From Paenibacillus caseinilyticus (GTDB lineage Bacteria > Bacillota > Bacilli > Paenibacillales > NBRC-103111), in the NCBI RefSeq assembly GCF_027533645.1, contig NZ_JAQAGY010000012.1, forward strand, positions 62,001 to 126,000: a stretch of 64,000 nucleotides of DNA. The letters run 5' to 3'. Below the pieces are notes generated by a model, which saw only the letters and a list, made by a program, of their open reading frames with translations, was not told the DNA's origin and searched no databases. Of the stretch, positions 17,140-26,212 are shown piece after piece (position 1 is the stretch's first letter; the number at the start of each line of letters is the position of its first letter). The position numbers were made by a program, and so were the translations under genes.

Positions 17140-17801
17140 GACAGGGGACGGCGGGTTCGCTTCGCAGGAGCACATCATTGAAGATCACCGGCATCTTGAA
17201 GCGGATCGTCCGTGGGTGCTTACTGTTGCTCCTCGCAGCTGCACTCTGGGCCGGCTGGATTCAGTACCGGATGGAAGCCCTGCCGGAGACGGGGGAGGAA
17301 AGCGGACAAGTCGGGATCGTACTGGGTGCGTCCTTGTGGGGGGAGTCTCCGAGTCCGGCGCTGAAGGAACGGCTGGACCGGGCCGTGGAGCTGTATAAGG
17401 CAGGCAGAGTGCCTTACCTCATCGTAAGCGGTGGGTATGACGTTCCCGCATCCAAGCTGACCGAAGCGGAGGGCATGCGCAACTATCTCGTCTCGAAGGG
17501 AGTGCCATCACGGCAGATCATTCTGGAGAATAAAGCGAGGAGCACTTACGAGAATTTGCTGTACAGCAAGCGGTTGATGGAAGAGCGGCACTGGACATCG
17601 GCCGTGATCATCACCCACCGATATCATGGTGTACGTGCAATGGATATGGCACGGTATCTGGATTACGAGGAACCTGCGGTTTCCCCCATGGATTCCCGGG
17701 TGCTCATGATGTCGTGGCACCGGGGCCGGGAGACGCTCGCGTTGACCAAATGGCAGTGGGACAAAATCGCCTTGTTGTTCGGTATCCAGCCGAAGAGCTG
17801 A
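17130..17801 (+). CDS. DUF218 (SanA/YdcF/ElyC-like) membrane-anchored protein
   Basis: The 223-residue protein has one N-terminal membrane segment (about 25-45) and a DUF218 domain: [38 protein letters not shown], and [11 protein letters not shown]. Relatives such as E. coli SanA and ElyC influence envelope integrity and lipid-linked precursor handling, but their reaction is not settled. The ATG overlaps the VOC gene by ten bases, implying coupling; the AGGAG site is rather distant (11 bases). Confidence 0.88.
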   Translation: MELRQGTAGSLRRSTSLKITGILKRIVRGCLLLLLAAALWAGWIQYRMEALPETGEESGQVGIVLGASLWGESPSPALKERLDRAVELYKAGRVPYLIVSGGYDVPASKLTEAEGMRNYLVSKGVPSRQIILENKARSTYENLLYSKRLMEERHWTSAVIITHRYHGVRAMDMARYLDYEEPAVSPMDSRVLMMSWHRGRETLALTKWQWDKIALLFGIQPKS

Positions 17802-17826
17802 CTGCGTATCTTTTGGATAGAGCCTC

Positions 17827-17835
17827 TGGTATAAT
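17827..17835 (+). promoter_or_regulatory. Extended -10 promoter of tatA
   Basis: TATAAT (17830-17835) is preceded by TG and one base, the extended -10 form, with no convincing -35. It begins about 45 bases before the tatA start and after the DUF218 stop codon. Confidence 0.6.
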
Positions 17836-17875
17836 GGGTGTACATACCTATCATGTTCACAAGGAGGAGAGGACA

Positions 17876-18073
17876 TTGCCATTCGGCAATATCGGGATCG
17901 GCGGGCTCCTGTTGATTCTGGTCGTCGTGCTCATCATGTTCGGACCGTCCAAGCTTCCGGAGCTCGGCAGGGCATTCGGACGTACGCTCAGCGAATTCAA
18001 GGATTCGACCCGGGGACTGATGTCGGGAGACAAGGATCAGGAAAACCAATCGGACGAGACGAAAAAATCGTAA
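17876..18073 (+). CDS. tatA: Sec-independent translocase subunit TatA/TatE family
   Basis: TatA forms the size-variable conduit for export of folded proteins. The 65-residue protein has a short N-terminal membrane helix (about 7-22), the [10 protein letters not shown] hinge, an amphipathic helix with GRTLSEFK, and a charged tail. It starts with TTG at 17876, supported by AGGAGGA eight bases upstream; no in-frame ATG is suitable. No tatC gene follows, so this is a lone TatA copy that must work with a TatC encoded elsewhere. It has its own extended -10 promoter and terminator. Confidence 0.93.
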   Translation: MPFGNIGIGGLLLILVVVLIMFGPSKLPELGRAFGRTLSEFKDSTRGLMSGDKDQENQSDETKKS

Positions 18074-18164
18074 ATCCGTGAGAATAGGAATGGTAACAGA
18101 ATGGATCCGTACCTCGCCCGGAATGGATCATTTTGTTCATTGGAACCTCAAGCCATAAAGGCGT

Positions 18165-18210
18165 AACCTCCCTTGTCCGGCATAATATGTCCGGAGGAAG
18201 GGAGGTTTTT
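18165..18210 (+). terminator. Intrinsic terminator after tatA
   Basis: AACCTCCCTT (18165-18174) pairs perfectly with AAGGGAGGTT (18198-18207), with an inner TCCGG/CCGGA helix and a T run at the right. It lies between tatA and the convergent dehydrogenase gene and may also slow transcription from the opposite strand. Confidence 0.85.
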
Positions 18211-18244
18211 GGTTATAAGCGTGCTGGCTTCGGGGATGGAACGA

Positions 18245-19102
18245 TTACCCGTTCACGATCGTTCCGCCATTGACGTGCAGCACTTGACCTGTCATATAGG
18301 AGGAATCGCCGCAGCCCAGGAAGACGTAGCTCGGGGCAAGTTCCTCCGGCTGCCCCGCCCGCTTCATCGGCGTGTTGGAACCGAAGGAGGCGACCGTCTT
18401 CTCGTCGAAGGTGGAAGGAATGAGCGGTGTCCAGATTGGTCCGGGCGCTACTGCATTCACGCGGATGCCCCGGGAGACGAGCTGCTGCGAGAGCGAGCGG
18501 GTGAAGGTGACGATGGCCCCTTTGGTTGCCGAGTAATCCAGCAAGGTGGGGTTGCCCTCGTAGGCGGTAATGGATGCTGTATTGATGATCGCCGCGCCTT
18601 CCTTCAGATGGGGGAGTGCCGCCTGTGTCAGGTAGAAGAAAGAGAAAATATTCGTTCGGAAGGTACGTTCGAGCTGTTCGGGAGTGATGTCTTCTATCCT
18701 CTCCTGGGGGTGCTGTTCGGCAGCATTGTTAATGAGAAGGTCCAGCTTGCCGAAGCGGTGAATCGCCTCTTCCACGATCCTGCGGCAGAAGGCTGCATCT
18801 CCAATGTCACCGGCGAGAAGCTCGCATCTTCGGCCCTCGGCTTCCACCTGCTGCTTCGTTTCCTGGGCATCTTCATGCTCATTGAGATAAACGATCAGTA
18901 CGTCCGCGCCTTCTTTGGCATAGGTGACCGCTACGGCCCGGCCGATCCCGCTGTCGCCGCCAGTGATGATCGCTGTCTTATCCTTGAGTTTTCCGGCCGC
19001 TTTGTACCTCGCGTCCTCATACACGGGTCTCGGGTTCATCCGGGATTCGATTCCCGGCTGCGTGTCTTCTTGATGCTGGGGAGGGAATGTCGCTGTCGTC
19101 AT
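18245..19102 (-). CDS. SDR-family oxidoreductase (YdaD/GSP39-like)
   Basis: The 285-residue protein is a short-chain dehydrogenase with an N-terminal extension (about 1-40), the NAD(P)-binding TGGDSGIG, INNAA, and the catalytic Ser and YSATK motif (about 196-200). The extension containing RPVYED and the overall form resemble the B. subtilis general stress proteins YdaD and YhdF. A GAGGAG ribosome site precedes the ATG on the minus strand. I did not find a clear sigma-B promoter, so stress control is only suggested by the family. Substrate unknown. Confidence 0.9.
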   Translation of the reverse strand: MTTATFPPQHQEDTQPGIESRMNPRPVYEDARYKAAGKLKDKTAIITGGDSGIGRAVAVTYAKEGADVLIVYLNEHEDAQETKQQVEAEGRRCELLAGDIGDAAFCRRIVEEAIHRFGKLDLLINNAAEQHPQERIEDITPEQLERTFRTNIFSFFYLTQAALPHLKEGAAIINTASITAYEGNPTLLDYSATKGAIVTFTRSLSQQLVSRGIRVNAVAPGPIWTPLIPSTFDEKTVASFGSNTPMKRAGQPEELAPSYVFLGCGDSSYMTGQVLHVNGGTIVNG

Positions 19103-19270
19103 GGTGTTCTCCTCTCGGCAATCGTGGTGTCAAGCTCATCTCTTAGCATGCTGCATATGTTTCTTTGCCTGCCATGGGAGTTTGTGGTTCGCCGGCTGCC
19201 CGGCAGACCGGTACATAATCCGGCGGAGCACAAACCAACAATAGAGATAAAAAGAGGAGGCTGGTACGTC

Positions 19271-19492
19271 ATGAACCAGAAAGAAGTGGAGCTTGAACTT
19301 GCTCAGAAGCTGTTCAACGGCGAATTCAAGAAAGAGGACAAGGACGAGGCGGCCCGGCGCAAGCTTCCCGTGAAAACGGAAATCCGGGTACAGTCGGATG
19401 TAGACCCGGTAGCGGAAGAAACGAAGCAGTACCGCAAGATGGCGAAGGAAGTGGATGACCGCTACGACAAGGTAGGCCGGCAGAATCCTTGA
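19271..19492 (+). CDS. Small charged hypothetical protein (73 aa)
   Basis: I do not recognise this protein. It has 73 residues, rich in Lys and Glu, with no membrane segment or cysteine, and is probably helical. The ATG at 19271 is preceded by AGAGGAGG at about ten bases, a strong site that supports real translation. A much longer frame in phase with it runs antisense to the dehydrogenase gene and should not be taken as its N terminus. It is divergent from that dehydrogenase, sharing a 168-base intergenic region. Confidence 0.7.
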   Translation: MNQKEVELELAQKLFNGEFKKEDKDEAARRKLPVKTEIRVQSDVDPVAEETKQYRKMAKEVDDRYDKVGRQNP

Positions 19493-19661
19493 ACCGGGGA
19501 CAGACCAGAGGCCGTCGGACGGGTTATGTACTCCGTGCACCCCGGGCCTGAAGACCGATGAGGCACGCCTCATAAGGATTATAATGAAAAAATCACTATC
19601 CATTTCCTTCCGGCGTGGTGTACCATACAGTACATAGCAGGAAGGAAGGGAGGATGCCGCT

Positions 19662-20363
19662 ATGATTCAGGGCATCGTGTTTGATTTTGACGGGTTGATT
19701 CTCGATACGGAGACCCCGGAATTCGAATCGTTCCAGGCTTTGTACCGCCGTCATGGGTGCGAGCTTACTCTTGAAGTGTGGGGAACCTGTATCGGTACGG
19801 GGCCTTCGGCTTTTGATCCATATCAGCATCTCGAGGATCTGTTCGGATCGCCGTACGACCGGGAGGAGGCCCGCGTGTGGCGCCGTTCGTACTTCGACGA
19901 GAGGATGGCCTCGGCCGAGCTGCGGCCCGGCGTGCTGGGCTACCTGCAGACCGCTCACGAAGAGGGTCTGCGTGTCGGGCTCGCATCGAGCTCCCCGAAG
20001 TCTTGGGTGACCGGTCACCTGGCCGCCAAGGGCATTCTGGATGCCTTCGAGTGCATCCGTACCGCGGATGACGTGGAGCAAGTGAAGCCCGACCCGGCGC
20101 TGTACCTGCTGGCCCTCGAAGGATTGGGCGTGTCTCCGGGTGCCGCCGTCGCTTTCGAGGACTCGCCTAACGGCGCGCTCGCCGCGAAGCGGGCCGGCAT
20201 GTTCTGCGTGGCCGTTCCCAACGAGACGACGTCGAGTCTCCCTTTCGGGGAAGTGGATCTTCGAATCGGATCCATGTCGGAACGCTCCTTGCTTGACATC
20301 ATTTCCATCTTGGAAGCCCGGGCTTGTGACGTTCGCAGACAGGGGAACCCGGATGCTTTTTGA
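19662..20363 (+). CDS. HAD-superfamily hydrolase (beta-phosphoglucomutase-like)
   Basis: The 233-residue protein is a HAD subfamily IA phosphatase or mutase. Motif I is DFDGLILDTE near the N terminus (Asp9 as nucleophile, Asp11 as acid/base), motif II is ASSSPKSW, and motifs III and IV are KPDPALY and FEDSPNG. It has the helical cap between motifs I and II, as in YhcW and beta-phosphoglucomutase. GGAAGGAAGGGAGG precedes the ATG. The physiological substrate is unknown. A TGTAC-N6-GTACA inverted repeat lies at 19619-19634, near the expected promoter. Confidence 0.9.
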   Translation: MIQGIVFDFDGLILDTETPEFESFQALYRRHGCELTLEVWGTCIGTGPSAFDPYQHLEDLFGSPYDREEARVWRRSYFDERMASAELRPGVLGYLQTAHEEGLRVGLASSSPKSWVTGHLAAKGILDAFECIRTADDVEQVKPDPALYLLALEGLGVSPGAAVAFEDSPNGALAAKRAGMFCVAVPNETTSSLPFGEVDLRIGSMSERSLLDIISILEARACDVRRQGNPDAF

Positions 20364-20403
20364 TTTCTGCTCCTGACGTATTACAATAGACACAAAGAAT
20401 TAA

Positions 20404-20435
20404 GTCACAATCCGTCCCTCATGCGCGTATACATT
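20404..20435 (+). promoter_or_regulatory. Candidate sigma-E promoter of spoVK
   Basis: GTCACAAT (20404-20411) and TATACATT (20428-20435) each match six of eight positions of the sigma-E consensus elements GTCATATT and CATACAMT. The 16-base spacer is slightly long. B. subtilis spoVK is a mother-cell sigma-E gene, which supports the call. Confidence 0.35.
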
Positions 20436-20470
20436 AACACTTGAACCATGAAGATGGAGAGGTGAAGCGC

Positions 20471-21466
20471 ATGAGCGGCCCAATGCAGCCAGGTTCGGAC
20501 GGAATTCAGATCACGAAGAATGCGCGGCAAATCTCGGTCGTTCTGCGCAGCCCGGAGCAGGCGCCGGCGCTGGCGGCAGCCGCACCGAAGTTCAACGGCA
20601 AGCCGCTGACCCAGCAGGGGCAGTTCGGCGAGATCATGAAAGAGCTCGATAAGATGGTCGGGCTCGACCACGTCAAAGAGCTTGTCTTCGAAATCTACGC
20701 CCTTCTCCGCGTGGCGGGCATGCGGGCTGAAGTAGGCCTGTCTGCGAACACGCAGGTCTACCATATGGTGTTCCGGGGAAACCCGGGCACAGGCAAGACG
20801 ACGGTTGCCCGCTTGATCGCTAAGCTCATGCAAACGATGGGAGTCCTGACCAAGGGCCATCTGATCGAAGTGGAGCGCGCCGACCTTGTAGGCGAGTATA
20901 TCGGGCATACGGCGCTGAAGACCCGCGAGCTCGTCAAGAAAGCGATGGGCGGAATCTTGTTCATTGATGAAGCGTACAGCCTGGCCCGGGGCGGGGAGAA
21001 GGATTTCGGCAAAGAAGCCATCGACACGCTCGTCAAGGCGATGGAAGATCACAAAAACGGATTTATTTTGATTCTAGCCGGGTATTCAGAAGAGATGGAA
21101 CTTTTCCTGCAAACCAATCCCGGCCTTCCCTCGCGATTCCCGATCCAGCTCGAATTCCCGGACTACACCGTGGATCAGCTGATGGAGATCGCCGAAGGGA
21201 TGATCAACGAACGGGAATACTCCCTGACACCGGCTACGGAAGCCCGGATCCGGCAGCAGATCCTAAGCGAGAAGGGGCAAATGGAGACCGCATTCAGCAA
21301 TGCGAGGTACGTCCGCAACCTGATCGAGAAGGCGCTGCGAAGCCATGCCGTGCGGCTGCTCAATCAGACGAACATGCAGCCGTCGAAGCAGGATTTGATG
21401 GTGATCCGGCCGGAGGATGTCAAAGTGGAGCGCAGGACAGCAAAGGAGAGTATGAGATTCCCATGA
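20471..21466 (+). CDS. spoVK: Stage V sporulation protein K, AAA+ ATPase
   Basis: SpoVK is a CbbX-like AAA+ ATPase needed late in sporulation for spore maturation. The 331-residue protein has Walker A GNPGTGKTT, Walker B ILFIDEAYSL, and sensor and arginine-finger regions typical of CbbX/SpoVK (NPGLPSRFP). I chose ATG 20471, which follows GGAGAGGTGAAG; an upstream in-frame TTG at 20441 lacks a ribosome site. Its stop overlaps the hflX start by four bases, matching the spoVK-hflX-ynbB order of B. subtilis. Confidence 0.95.
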   Translation: MSGPMQPGSDGIQITKNARQISVVLRSPEQAPALAAAAPKFNGKPLTQQGQFGEIMKELDKMVGLDHVKELVFEIYALLRVAGMRAEVGLSANTQVYHMVFRGNPGTGKTTVARLIAKLMQTMGVLTKGHLIEVERADLVGEYIGHTALKTRELVKKAMGGILFIDEAYSLARGGEKDFGKEAIDTLVKAMEDHKNGFILILAGYSEEMELFLQTNPGLPSRFPIQLEFPDYTVDQLMEIAEGMINEREYSLTPATEARIRQQILSEKGQMETAFSNARYVRNLIEKALRSHAVRLLNQTNMQPSKQDLMVIRPEDVKVERRTAKESMRFP

Positions 21467-22794
21467 GACAATCAACACATGAAGTGACAACGGAATTGGA
21501 CGATCGTGCGATCCTCGTATCCCTGGTCACACAGCAGTTAAAAAAGCAGGACGTTTACGATCCCGACTACTCGCTGGCGGAGCTTGTAGCTTTGGCTGAG
21601 ACGGCCCAGGTTGCGGTGCTCGGCACGATGTCGCAAAATAAAGAATACGCCGACTCGAAGTGGTTCATCGGCAAAGGCAAGGCGGAAGAACTGAAGGAGA
21701 TGCTGACGGAGACGGGAGCGAACACCGCCATCTTCGACCAGGAGCTGTCAGGTGCGCAGGTGCGCAACCTCGAGGCGTACCTCGACGTCAAAATCATTGA
21801 CCGTACCCAGCTCATCCTGGATATTTTCGCGCAGCGCGCCCGTACGAGGGAAGGGATCATTCAAGTCGAGCTCGCACAGCTGAGCTACCTGCTCCCGCGG
21901 CTCTCCGGCCACGGCAAGAACCTGTCCCGGCTCGGTGGCGGCATCGGAACCCGGGGGCCCGGCGAATCCAAGCTGGAGACGGACCGCCGGCATATCCGGG
22001 ACCGCATAGCGGAGCTCAAGCGGCAGCTGGGCGAGACGGTCCGACACCGCACGCTGCACCGGGAGCGGCGCAAGAAATCCGGTGTATTCCAAGTCGCGCT
22101 CGTCGGCTATACGAATGCGGGCAAGTCTACGCTGCTGCGCCAGCTCACCGCGGCCGACGTCTATGTGGAGAACCAGCTGTTCGCTACGCTGGACCCGACC
22201 TCGCGTTCGCTGAAGCTTCCTAGCGGTATCGAGATCGTGCTTACGGATACGGTCGGTTTCATCCAGAACCTGCCGCATGATCTGGTAGCGGCATTCCGTG
22301 CCACGCTGGAAGAAGCCAATGAAGCGGATCTCATCTTGCATGTCGTCGACAGCTCGGCGGAGATGATGCCGATTCAGATGAAGGTCGTGGATCAGGTGCT
22401 CGAAGAGCTCGGCGCGCACGGCAAGGAGCGGGTGACGATTTTCAACAAAATCGATCTGATCTCTCCGGCTCAAGCGGACATGCTGACGACCGAGGGCGAG
22501 TTCCTGCGGGTATCCTCCTACGTCGAAGCGGATTTGAAACGGGTGCTTGACACGCTGGAGGCGCATCTGGCCGGGGGAAGCAGAACGTACCGGATTCCGG
22601 CGGATAAAGGCGATGTCATCTCGCTCGTCTACCGGGTCGGGGAAGTGCTAGAGAACGACGTGGACGGCGACGATATGCTGATGACCGTACGGGTGAACAA
22701 CAAGGAATACGATAAAATAGGCTATATGCTTGCCGCATACGATGAATCGCTGCAGGCACAGGGAGACAGAGGAGAGAATTCGGAGCATGTTTAA
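21463..22794 (+). CDS. hflX: Ribosome-associated GTPase HflX
   Basis: HflX is a GTPase that splits stalled or inactive 70S ribosomes. The 443-residue protein has the N-terminal HflX domain (GKGKAEEL, DQELSGAQVRNLE), the glycine-rich linker GGGIGTRGPGESKLE, and a G domain with GYTNAGKST near 213, DTVGFI and NKID. The ATG overlaps the spoVK stop (ATGA). The C-terminal region is complete and of normal length. Confidence 0.97.
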   Translation: MRQSTHEVTTELDDRAILVSLVTQQLKKQDVYDPDYSLAELVALAETAQVAVLGTMSQNKEYADSKWFIGKGKAEELKEMLTETGANTAIFDQELSGAQVRNLEAYLDVKIIDRTQLILDIFAQRARTREGIIQVELAQLSYLLPRLSGHGKNLSRLGGGIGTRGPGESKLETDRRHIRDRIAELKRQLGETVRHRTLHRERRKKSGVFQVALVGYTNAGKSTLLRQLTAADVYVENQLFATLDPTSRSLKLPSGIEIVLTDTVGFIQNLPHDLVAAFRATLEEANEADLILHVVDSSAEMMPIQMKVVDQVLEELGAHGKERVTIFNKIDLISPAQADMLTTEGEFLRVSSYVEADLKRVLDTLEAHLAGGSRTYRIPADKGDVISLVYRVGEVLENDVDGDDMLMTVRVNNKEYDKIGYMLAAYDESLQAQGDRGENSEHV

Positions 22795-24043
22795 GGAGCA
22801 GGTGCTCCGCTTGATGGACCGGGCGGAGGAGCAGATTCAGGAGAAATTGAAAGAGATCGAAGGGATCATCGACCGCAACCAGTGGAAGGTGATCTCCGCT
22901 TTTCAAAAACACAAGGTCAGCGATTTCCATTTTGCCGGATCGACAGGCTATGGGTACAATGACAGGGGCCGCGAAGTGCTTGATCTCGTGTACGCCGACG
23001 TGTTCGGCGCCGAGGCGGCACTGGTGCGGCCGCACTTCGTTTCGGGGACGCACACCATCTCGACGGCGCTCTTCGGCGTGCTGAGGCCCGGCGACGGGCT
23101 GCTGATGATCACAGGACGGCCTTACGATACCCTGCATAAGGTTATCGGCCAGCCCGGCGACGGGCTCGGGTCCTTGCAGGACTTCGGGATCTCTTATGAC
23201 GAGGTGCCGCTGCTGGAGGACGGCGCGGCGGACTTCGCGGAGATTGCGCGGCGGATCACCCCGACGACCAAAGTCATCGGTATCCAGCGTTCGCGGGGCT
23301 ACTCTTGGCGGCCGTCGTTCACCGTGGAGCAGATCGGGGAGATGGTTCGGTTCGTCAAAGAGGTCCGTCCGGACCTCATCGTCTTCGTCGATAACTGCTA
23401 CGGGGAGTTCACGGAGCTGGCGGAGCCGACCGAAGCGGGGGCGGACCTCATCGCCGGGTCGCTGATCAAGAATCCGGGAGGGGGCCTCGCCGCCTCCGGT
23501 GGATACATAGCCGGCAGACAGAAGTACGTGGAGCTGGCCTCTTACCGGTTAACAGCGCCGGGCATCGGCGGAGAAGTAGGAGCGATGCTGGGGACGACGC
23601 GCGCGATCTATCAAGGCTTGTTCCTGGCTCCGCATCTCGTAGGACAAGCCGTTAAGGGCTCCGTCTTCGCCGCAGCGGTATTCGAAAGCCTCGGTTTCGT
23701 CACGCATCCTCGCTGGCAGGATTCGCGTACGGATTTGATCCAGGCGATCCGCTTCGCAGGACCCCAGCACCTCATCGCCTTCGTACAGGGCATTCAGCAG
23801 GCGGCAGCCGTCGACTCCCATGTCGTGCCGGAGCCGTGGGATATGCCGGGCTACGAGCATCCGGTCATTATGGCGGCAGGCACGTTCATCTCGGGCGGAT
23901 CGCTGGAGCTTTCGGCGGATGCGCCGATCAGGGAGCCCTACATCGCTTATATGCAGGGAGGGCTGACGTATTCCCACTGCAAGATGGGGGTGCTGACGGC
24001 CATCCAGAATATGATCGACCGGGGACTGCTCCCCGAAATTTGA
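22787..24043 (+). CDS. PLP-dependent methionine gamma-lyase family protein (YnbB)
   Basis: The 418-residue protein belongs to the group once called 'aluminium resistance protein', fold type I PLP enzymes related to cystathionine gamma-synthase and methionine gamma-lyase. The PLP-binding lysine lies in GSLIKNPGGG (about 227) and VDNCYGEF supplies the conserved aspartate. I chose ATG 22787, overlapping hflX by eight bases, since the alignable region begins there. B. subtilis YnbB occupies the same place before glnR. The real substrate is not established. Confidence 0.9.
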   Translation: MFKEQVLRLMDRAEEQIQEKLKEIEGIIDRNQWKVISAFQKHKVSDFHFAGSTGYGYNDRGREVLDLVYADVFGAEAALVRPHFVSGTHTISTALFGVLRPGDGLLMITGRPYDTLHKVIGQPGDGLGSLQDFGISYDEVPLLEDGAADFAEIARRITPTTKVIGIQRSRGYSWRPSFTVEQIGEMVRFVKEVRPDLIVFVDNCYGEFTELAEPTEAGADLIAGSLIKNPGGGLAASGGYIAGRQKYVELASYRLTAPGIGGEVGAMLGTTRAIYQGLFLAPHLVGQAVKGSVFAAAVFESLGFVTHPRWQDSRTDLIQAIRFAGPQHLIAFVQGIQQAAAVDSHVVPEPWDMPGYEHPVIMAAGTFISGGSLELSADAPIREPYIAYMQGGLTYSHCKMGVLTAIQNMIDRGLLPEI

Positions 24044-24105
24044 CACCTGGTCAAAAAAACGTTTTCTGTAATTTATGCTGACATATGGCACGAACCTAAC
24101 ATAAC

Positions 24106-24134
24106 TTGACACGTTTCACTCCTAAGGTTACAAT
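24106..24134 (+). promoter_or_regulatory. Sigma-A promoter of glnR-glnA
   Basis: TTGACA (24106-24111), a 17-base spacer and TACAAT (24129-24134) form a near-perfect housekeeping promoter 38 bases before glnR. A TGGCA-N6-TAACA element just upstream (24087-24102) resembles a GlnR operator but has one base too few in the spacer. Confidence 0.85.
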
Positions 24135-24171
24135 AACGGTAAGGTTCCTTCAGCGTTTAGGAGTGATGGGC

Positions 24172-24585
24172 ATGACTGATGAAATACGCAGAAATATGGC
24201 ACTTTTTCCGATCGGCATCGTAATGAAGCTGACGGATCTTACCGCAAGGCAGATTCGATATTATGAACAGCATGAACTAATTATTCCGGCACGCACCGGC
24301 GGCAATCAGAGGCTTTATTCCTTCAACGATGTCGAACGACTGCTGGAAATTAAAGACTTGATCGAGAAAGGCGTCAATATTGCCGGGATCAAACAGGTCC
24401 TTCTTCCTGTCGACAAGGATTCGGAGGATGCGACCATACTCAATGAGCAAACGGAAGTCAAGCGTCGGGAGCTCACCGACTCACAGCTTCACAAGATGCT
24501 GAAGCAGCAGCTGCTCGGCGGTGGCAAGCGTCCGAATCAAGTATCGCTTATCCAAGGCGAACTCTCGCGCTTTTTCCGTAAGTAA
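24172..24585 (+). CDS. glnR: Nitrogen regulator GlnR (MerR family)
   Basis: GlnR represses nitrogen-assimilation genes when nitrogen is plentiful, with feedback-inhibited glutamine synthetase as its partner. The 137-residue protein opens with an N terminus typical of GlnR (RRNMALFPIGIVMKLT) and the MerR helix-turn-helix (TARQIRYYEQHELI). The C-terminal region that interacts with glutamine synthetase is present and ends in ELSRFFRK. ATG 24172 follows TAGGAG; the earlier in-frame start would sit inside the promoter. glnA follows after 116 bases without a terminator. Confidence 0.97.
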   Translation: MTDEIRRNMALFPIGIVMKLTDLTARQIRYYEQHELIIPARTGGNQRLYSFNDVERLLEIKDLIEKGVNIAGIKQVLLPVDKDSEDATILNEQTEVKRRELTDSQLHKMLKQQLLGGGKRPNQVSLIQGELSRFFRK

Positions 24586-24701
24586 GAGCTTGGTCGGGGC
24601 ACCTGTGGTACCGTTTTCTTGTCCTATTTGGCAAGGCAAGGGTACCCGGGTACTCCGTTAATATGCAGCAAGGCTACATAGTCTAAGGAGGAGATTTCAC
24701 A

Positions 24702-26039
24702 GTGTCGGACAAAAATTATAGCAAAGAAGACATTCTGCGCATTGCCAAGGAAGAGAACGTCCGCTTCATCCGGCTTCAGTTCACCGATCTGCTCGGTACG
24801 ATCAAGAATGTGGAGATTCCCGTAAGCCAGCTGGAGAAGGCGCTCGATAATAAAATGATGTTCGACGGTTCATCCATCGAAGGTTATGTGCGGATTGAAG
24901 AATCCGATATGTACTTATATCCCGATCTTTCTACTTGGGTCGTCTTTCCTTGGGTTACCACCGACCGCGTTGCACGCTTGATCTGCGATATCTACCTGCC
25001 GGACGGCCGTCCGTTCCCGGGCGACCCGCGCGGCATACTGAAGGCTGCACTGAAAGAAGCGGAGGAGATGGGCTACACGGCCATGAACGTCGGTCCGGAA
25101 CCGGAGTTTTTCCTGTTCAAGACAGATGACAAAGGCAATCCTACGCTGGAGCTGAACGATCAGGGCGGTTACTTCGACTTGGCTCCTACGGACCTTGGCG
25201 AGAATTGTCGTCGCGAGATCGTGCTGACGCTCGAAGAGATGGGTTTCGAGATTGAAGCGTCCCATCATGAAGTGGCTCCAGGACAGCACGAGATCGATTT
25301 CAAATACGCCGATGCGATCAAAGCGGCCGACCAGATCCAAACCTTCAAGCTCGTGGTCAAAACCGTTGCTCGTCAGCACGGACTGCATGCCACATTCATG
25401 CCGAAGCCGCTGTTCGGCGTGAACGGCTCCGGGATGCACTGCCACCAGTCGTTGTTCCGCGGCAGCGAGAACGCGTTCTACGACGAGAGCGATAAGCTCG
25501 GCCTGAGTGCAACCGCACGTCAATACATGGCCGGTATTCTGAAGCATGCCCGTTCGTTCGCGGCCATCACCAATCCGACCGTAAACTCGTACAAGCGTCT
25601 GGTGCCAGGCTACGAAGCACCTTGTTATGTGGCTTGGTCGGCAAGCAACCGTTCGCCTATGATCCGGATTCCGGCATCCCGCGGCCTCAGCACCCGCGTC
25701 GAAGTCCGCAACCCGGACCCGGCAGCGAATCCTTACTTGGCGCTGGCTGTTATGCTTAAAGCAGGCCTTGACGGCATCAAGCATAAAATGCAGCTGCCGC
25801 CGCCAACCGACCGCAACATCTACGTGATGACGGAAGACGAGCGGGAAGAACAGGGCATTCCAAGCCTGCCGCTGAACCTCAAGCAGGCGCTCGATGAGAT
25901 GCTACGCGATGATGTCATCTGCGACGCGCTCGGCGACCATGCGCTGGCACACTTCTTCGAGCTCAAAGAGATCGAGTGGGACATTTACCGCACCCAGGTT
26001 CACGCTTGGGAGCGCGAGCAGTATCTGACACTGTACTAG
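24702..26039 (+). CDS. glnA: Glutamine synthetase type I (GSI-alpha)
   Basis: This enzyme makes glutamine from glutamate, ammonia and ATP. The 445-residue length and the absence of an adenylylation loop place it in the GSI-alpha group of Bacillota, which is feedback-inhibited by glutamine. Visible motifs are [18 protein letters not shown], the ATP-binding [10 protein letters not shown], and [13 protein letters not shown] (about 296-308) with the glutamate of the feedback loop. It starts with GTG at 24702 after AAGGAGGAGA. It is expected to be controlled by GlnR and followed by a strong terminator. Confidence 0.98.
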   Translation: MSDKNYSKEDILRIAKEENVRFIRLQFTDLLGTIKNVEIPVSQLEKALDNKMMFDGSSIEGYVRIEESDMYLYPDLSTWVVFPWVTTDRVARLICDIYLPDGRPFPGDPRGILKAALKEAEEMGYTAMNVGPEPEFFLFKTDDKGNPTLELNDQGGYFDLAPTDLGENCRREIVLTLEEMGFEIEASHHEVAPGQHEIDFKYADAIKAADQIQTFKLVVKTVARQHGLHATFMPKPLFGVNGSGMHCHQSLFRGSENAFYDESDKLGLSATARQYMAGILKHARSFAAITNPTVNSYKRLVPGYEAPCYVAWSASNRSPMIRIPASRGLSTRVEVRNPDPAANPYLALAVMLKAGLDGIKHKMQLPPPTDRNIYVMTEDEREEQGIPSLPLNLKQALDEMLRDDVICDALGDHALAHFFELKEIEWDIYRTQVHAWEREQYLTLY

Positions 26040-26054
26040 AATACAGCATAGTTT

Positions 26055-26097
26055 GGCCGTATTTTACCGGATTCCGGTGAAGTACGGCCTTTTTTTG
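26055..26097 (+). terminator. Intrinsic terminator of glnA
   Basis: GGCCGTA (26055-26061) pairs with TACGGCC (26083-26089), with an inner ACCGG/CCGGT helix, followed by eight T residues. Confidence 0.92.
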
Positions 26098-26109
26098 TTG
26101 CTGCAGACG

Positions 26110-26136
26110 CCTGCCGGGTCTGTCAAACCCGGCAGG
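26110..26136. other. Second hairpin between glnA and lexA
   Basis: CCTGCCGGGT (26110-26119) pairs perfectly with ACCCGGCAGG (26127-26136) around a seven-base loop. It has no T run on either strand and lies between the two convergent terminators. It may back them up or be an unrecognised repeat element. Confidence 0.5.
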
Positions 26137-26157
26137 GTGTCTTAGGGTCAGGAGACG

Positions 26158-26190
26158 AAAAAAATCCGAATCGGCTTAGCCCGATTCGGA
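26158..26190 (-). terminator. Intrinsic terminator of lexA
   Basis: On the minus strand TCCGAATCGG pairs perfectly with CCGATTCGGA (26165-26174 and 26181-26190) and is followed by a run of seven T residues (plus-strand A run at 26158-26164). It lies 22 bases beyond the lexA stop codon. Confidence 0.9.
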
Positions 26191-26212
26191 GTATAGGAGT
26201 TCGCAGGAGATC

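Noticed and set aside
18173-19492. A 439-codon plus-strand frame antisense to the dehydrogenase
   Set aside because: It is the complement of a clear SDR gene. Only its last 73 codons, with their own ribosome site, look real.
24087-24102. GlnR operator upstream of glnR
   Set aside because: TGGCA-N6-TAACA is one base short of the known TGTNA-N7-TNACA spacing, so I mention it but do not claim it.
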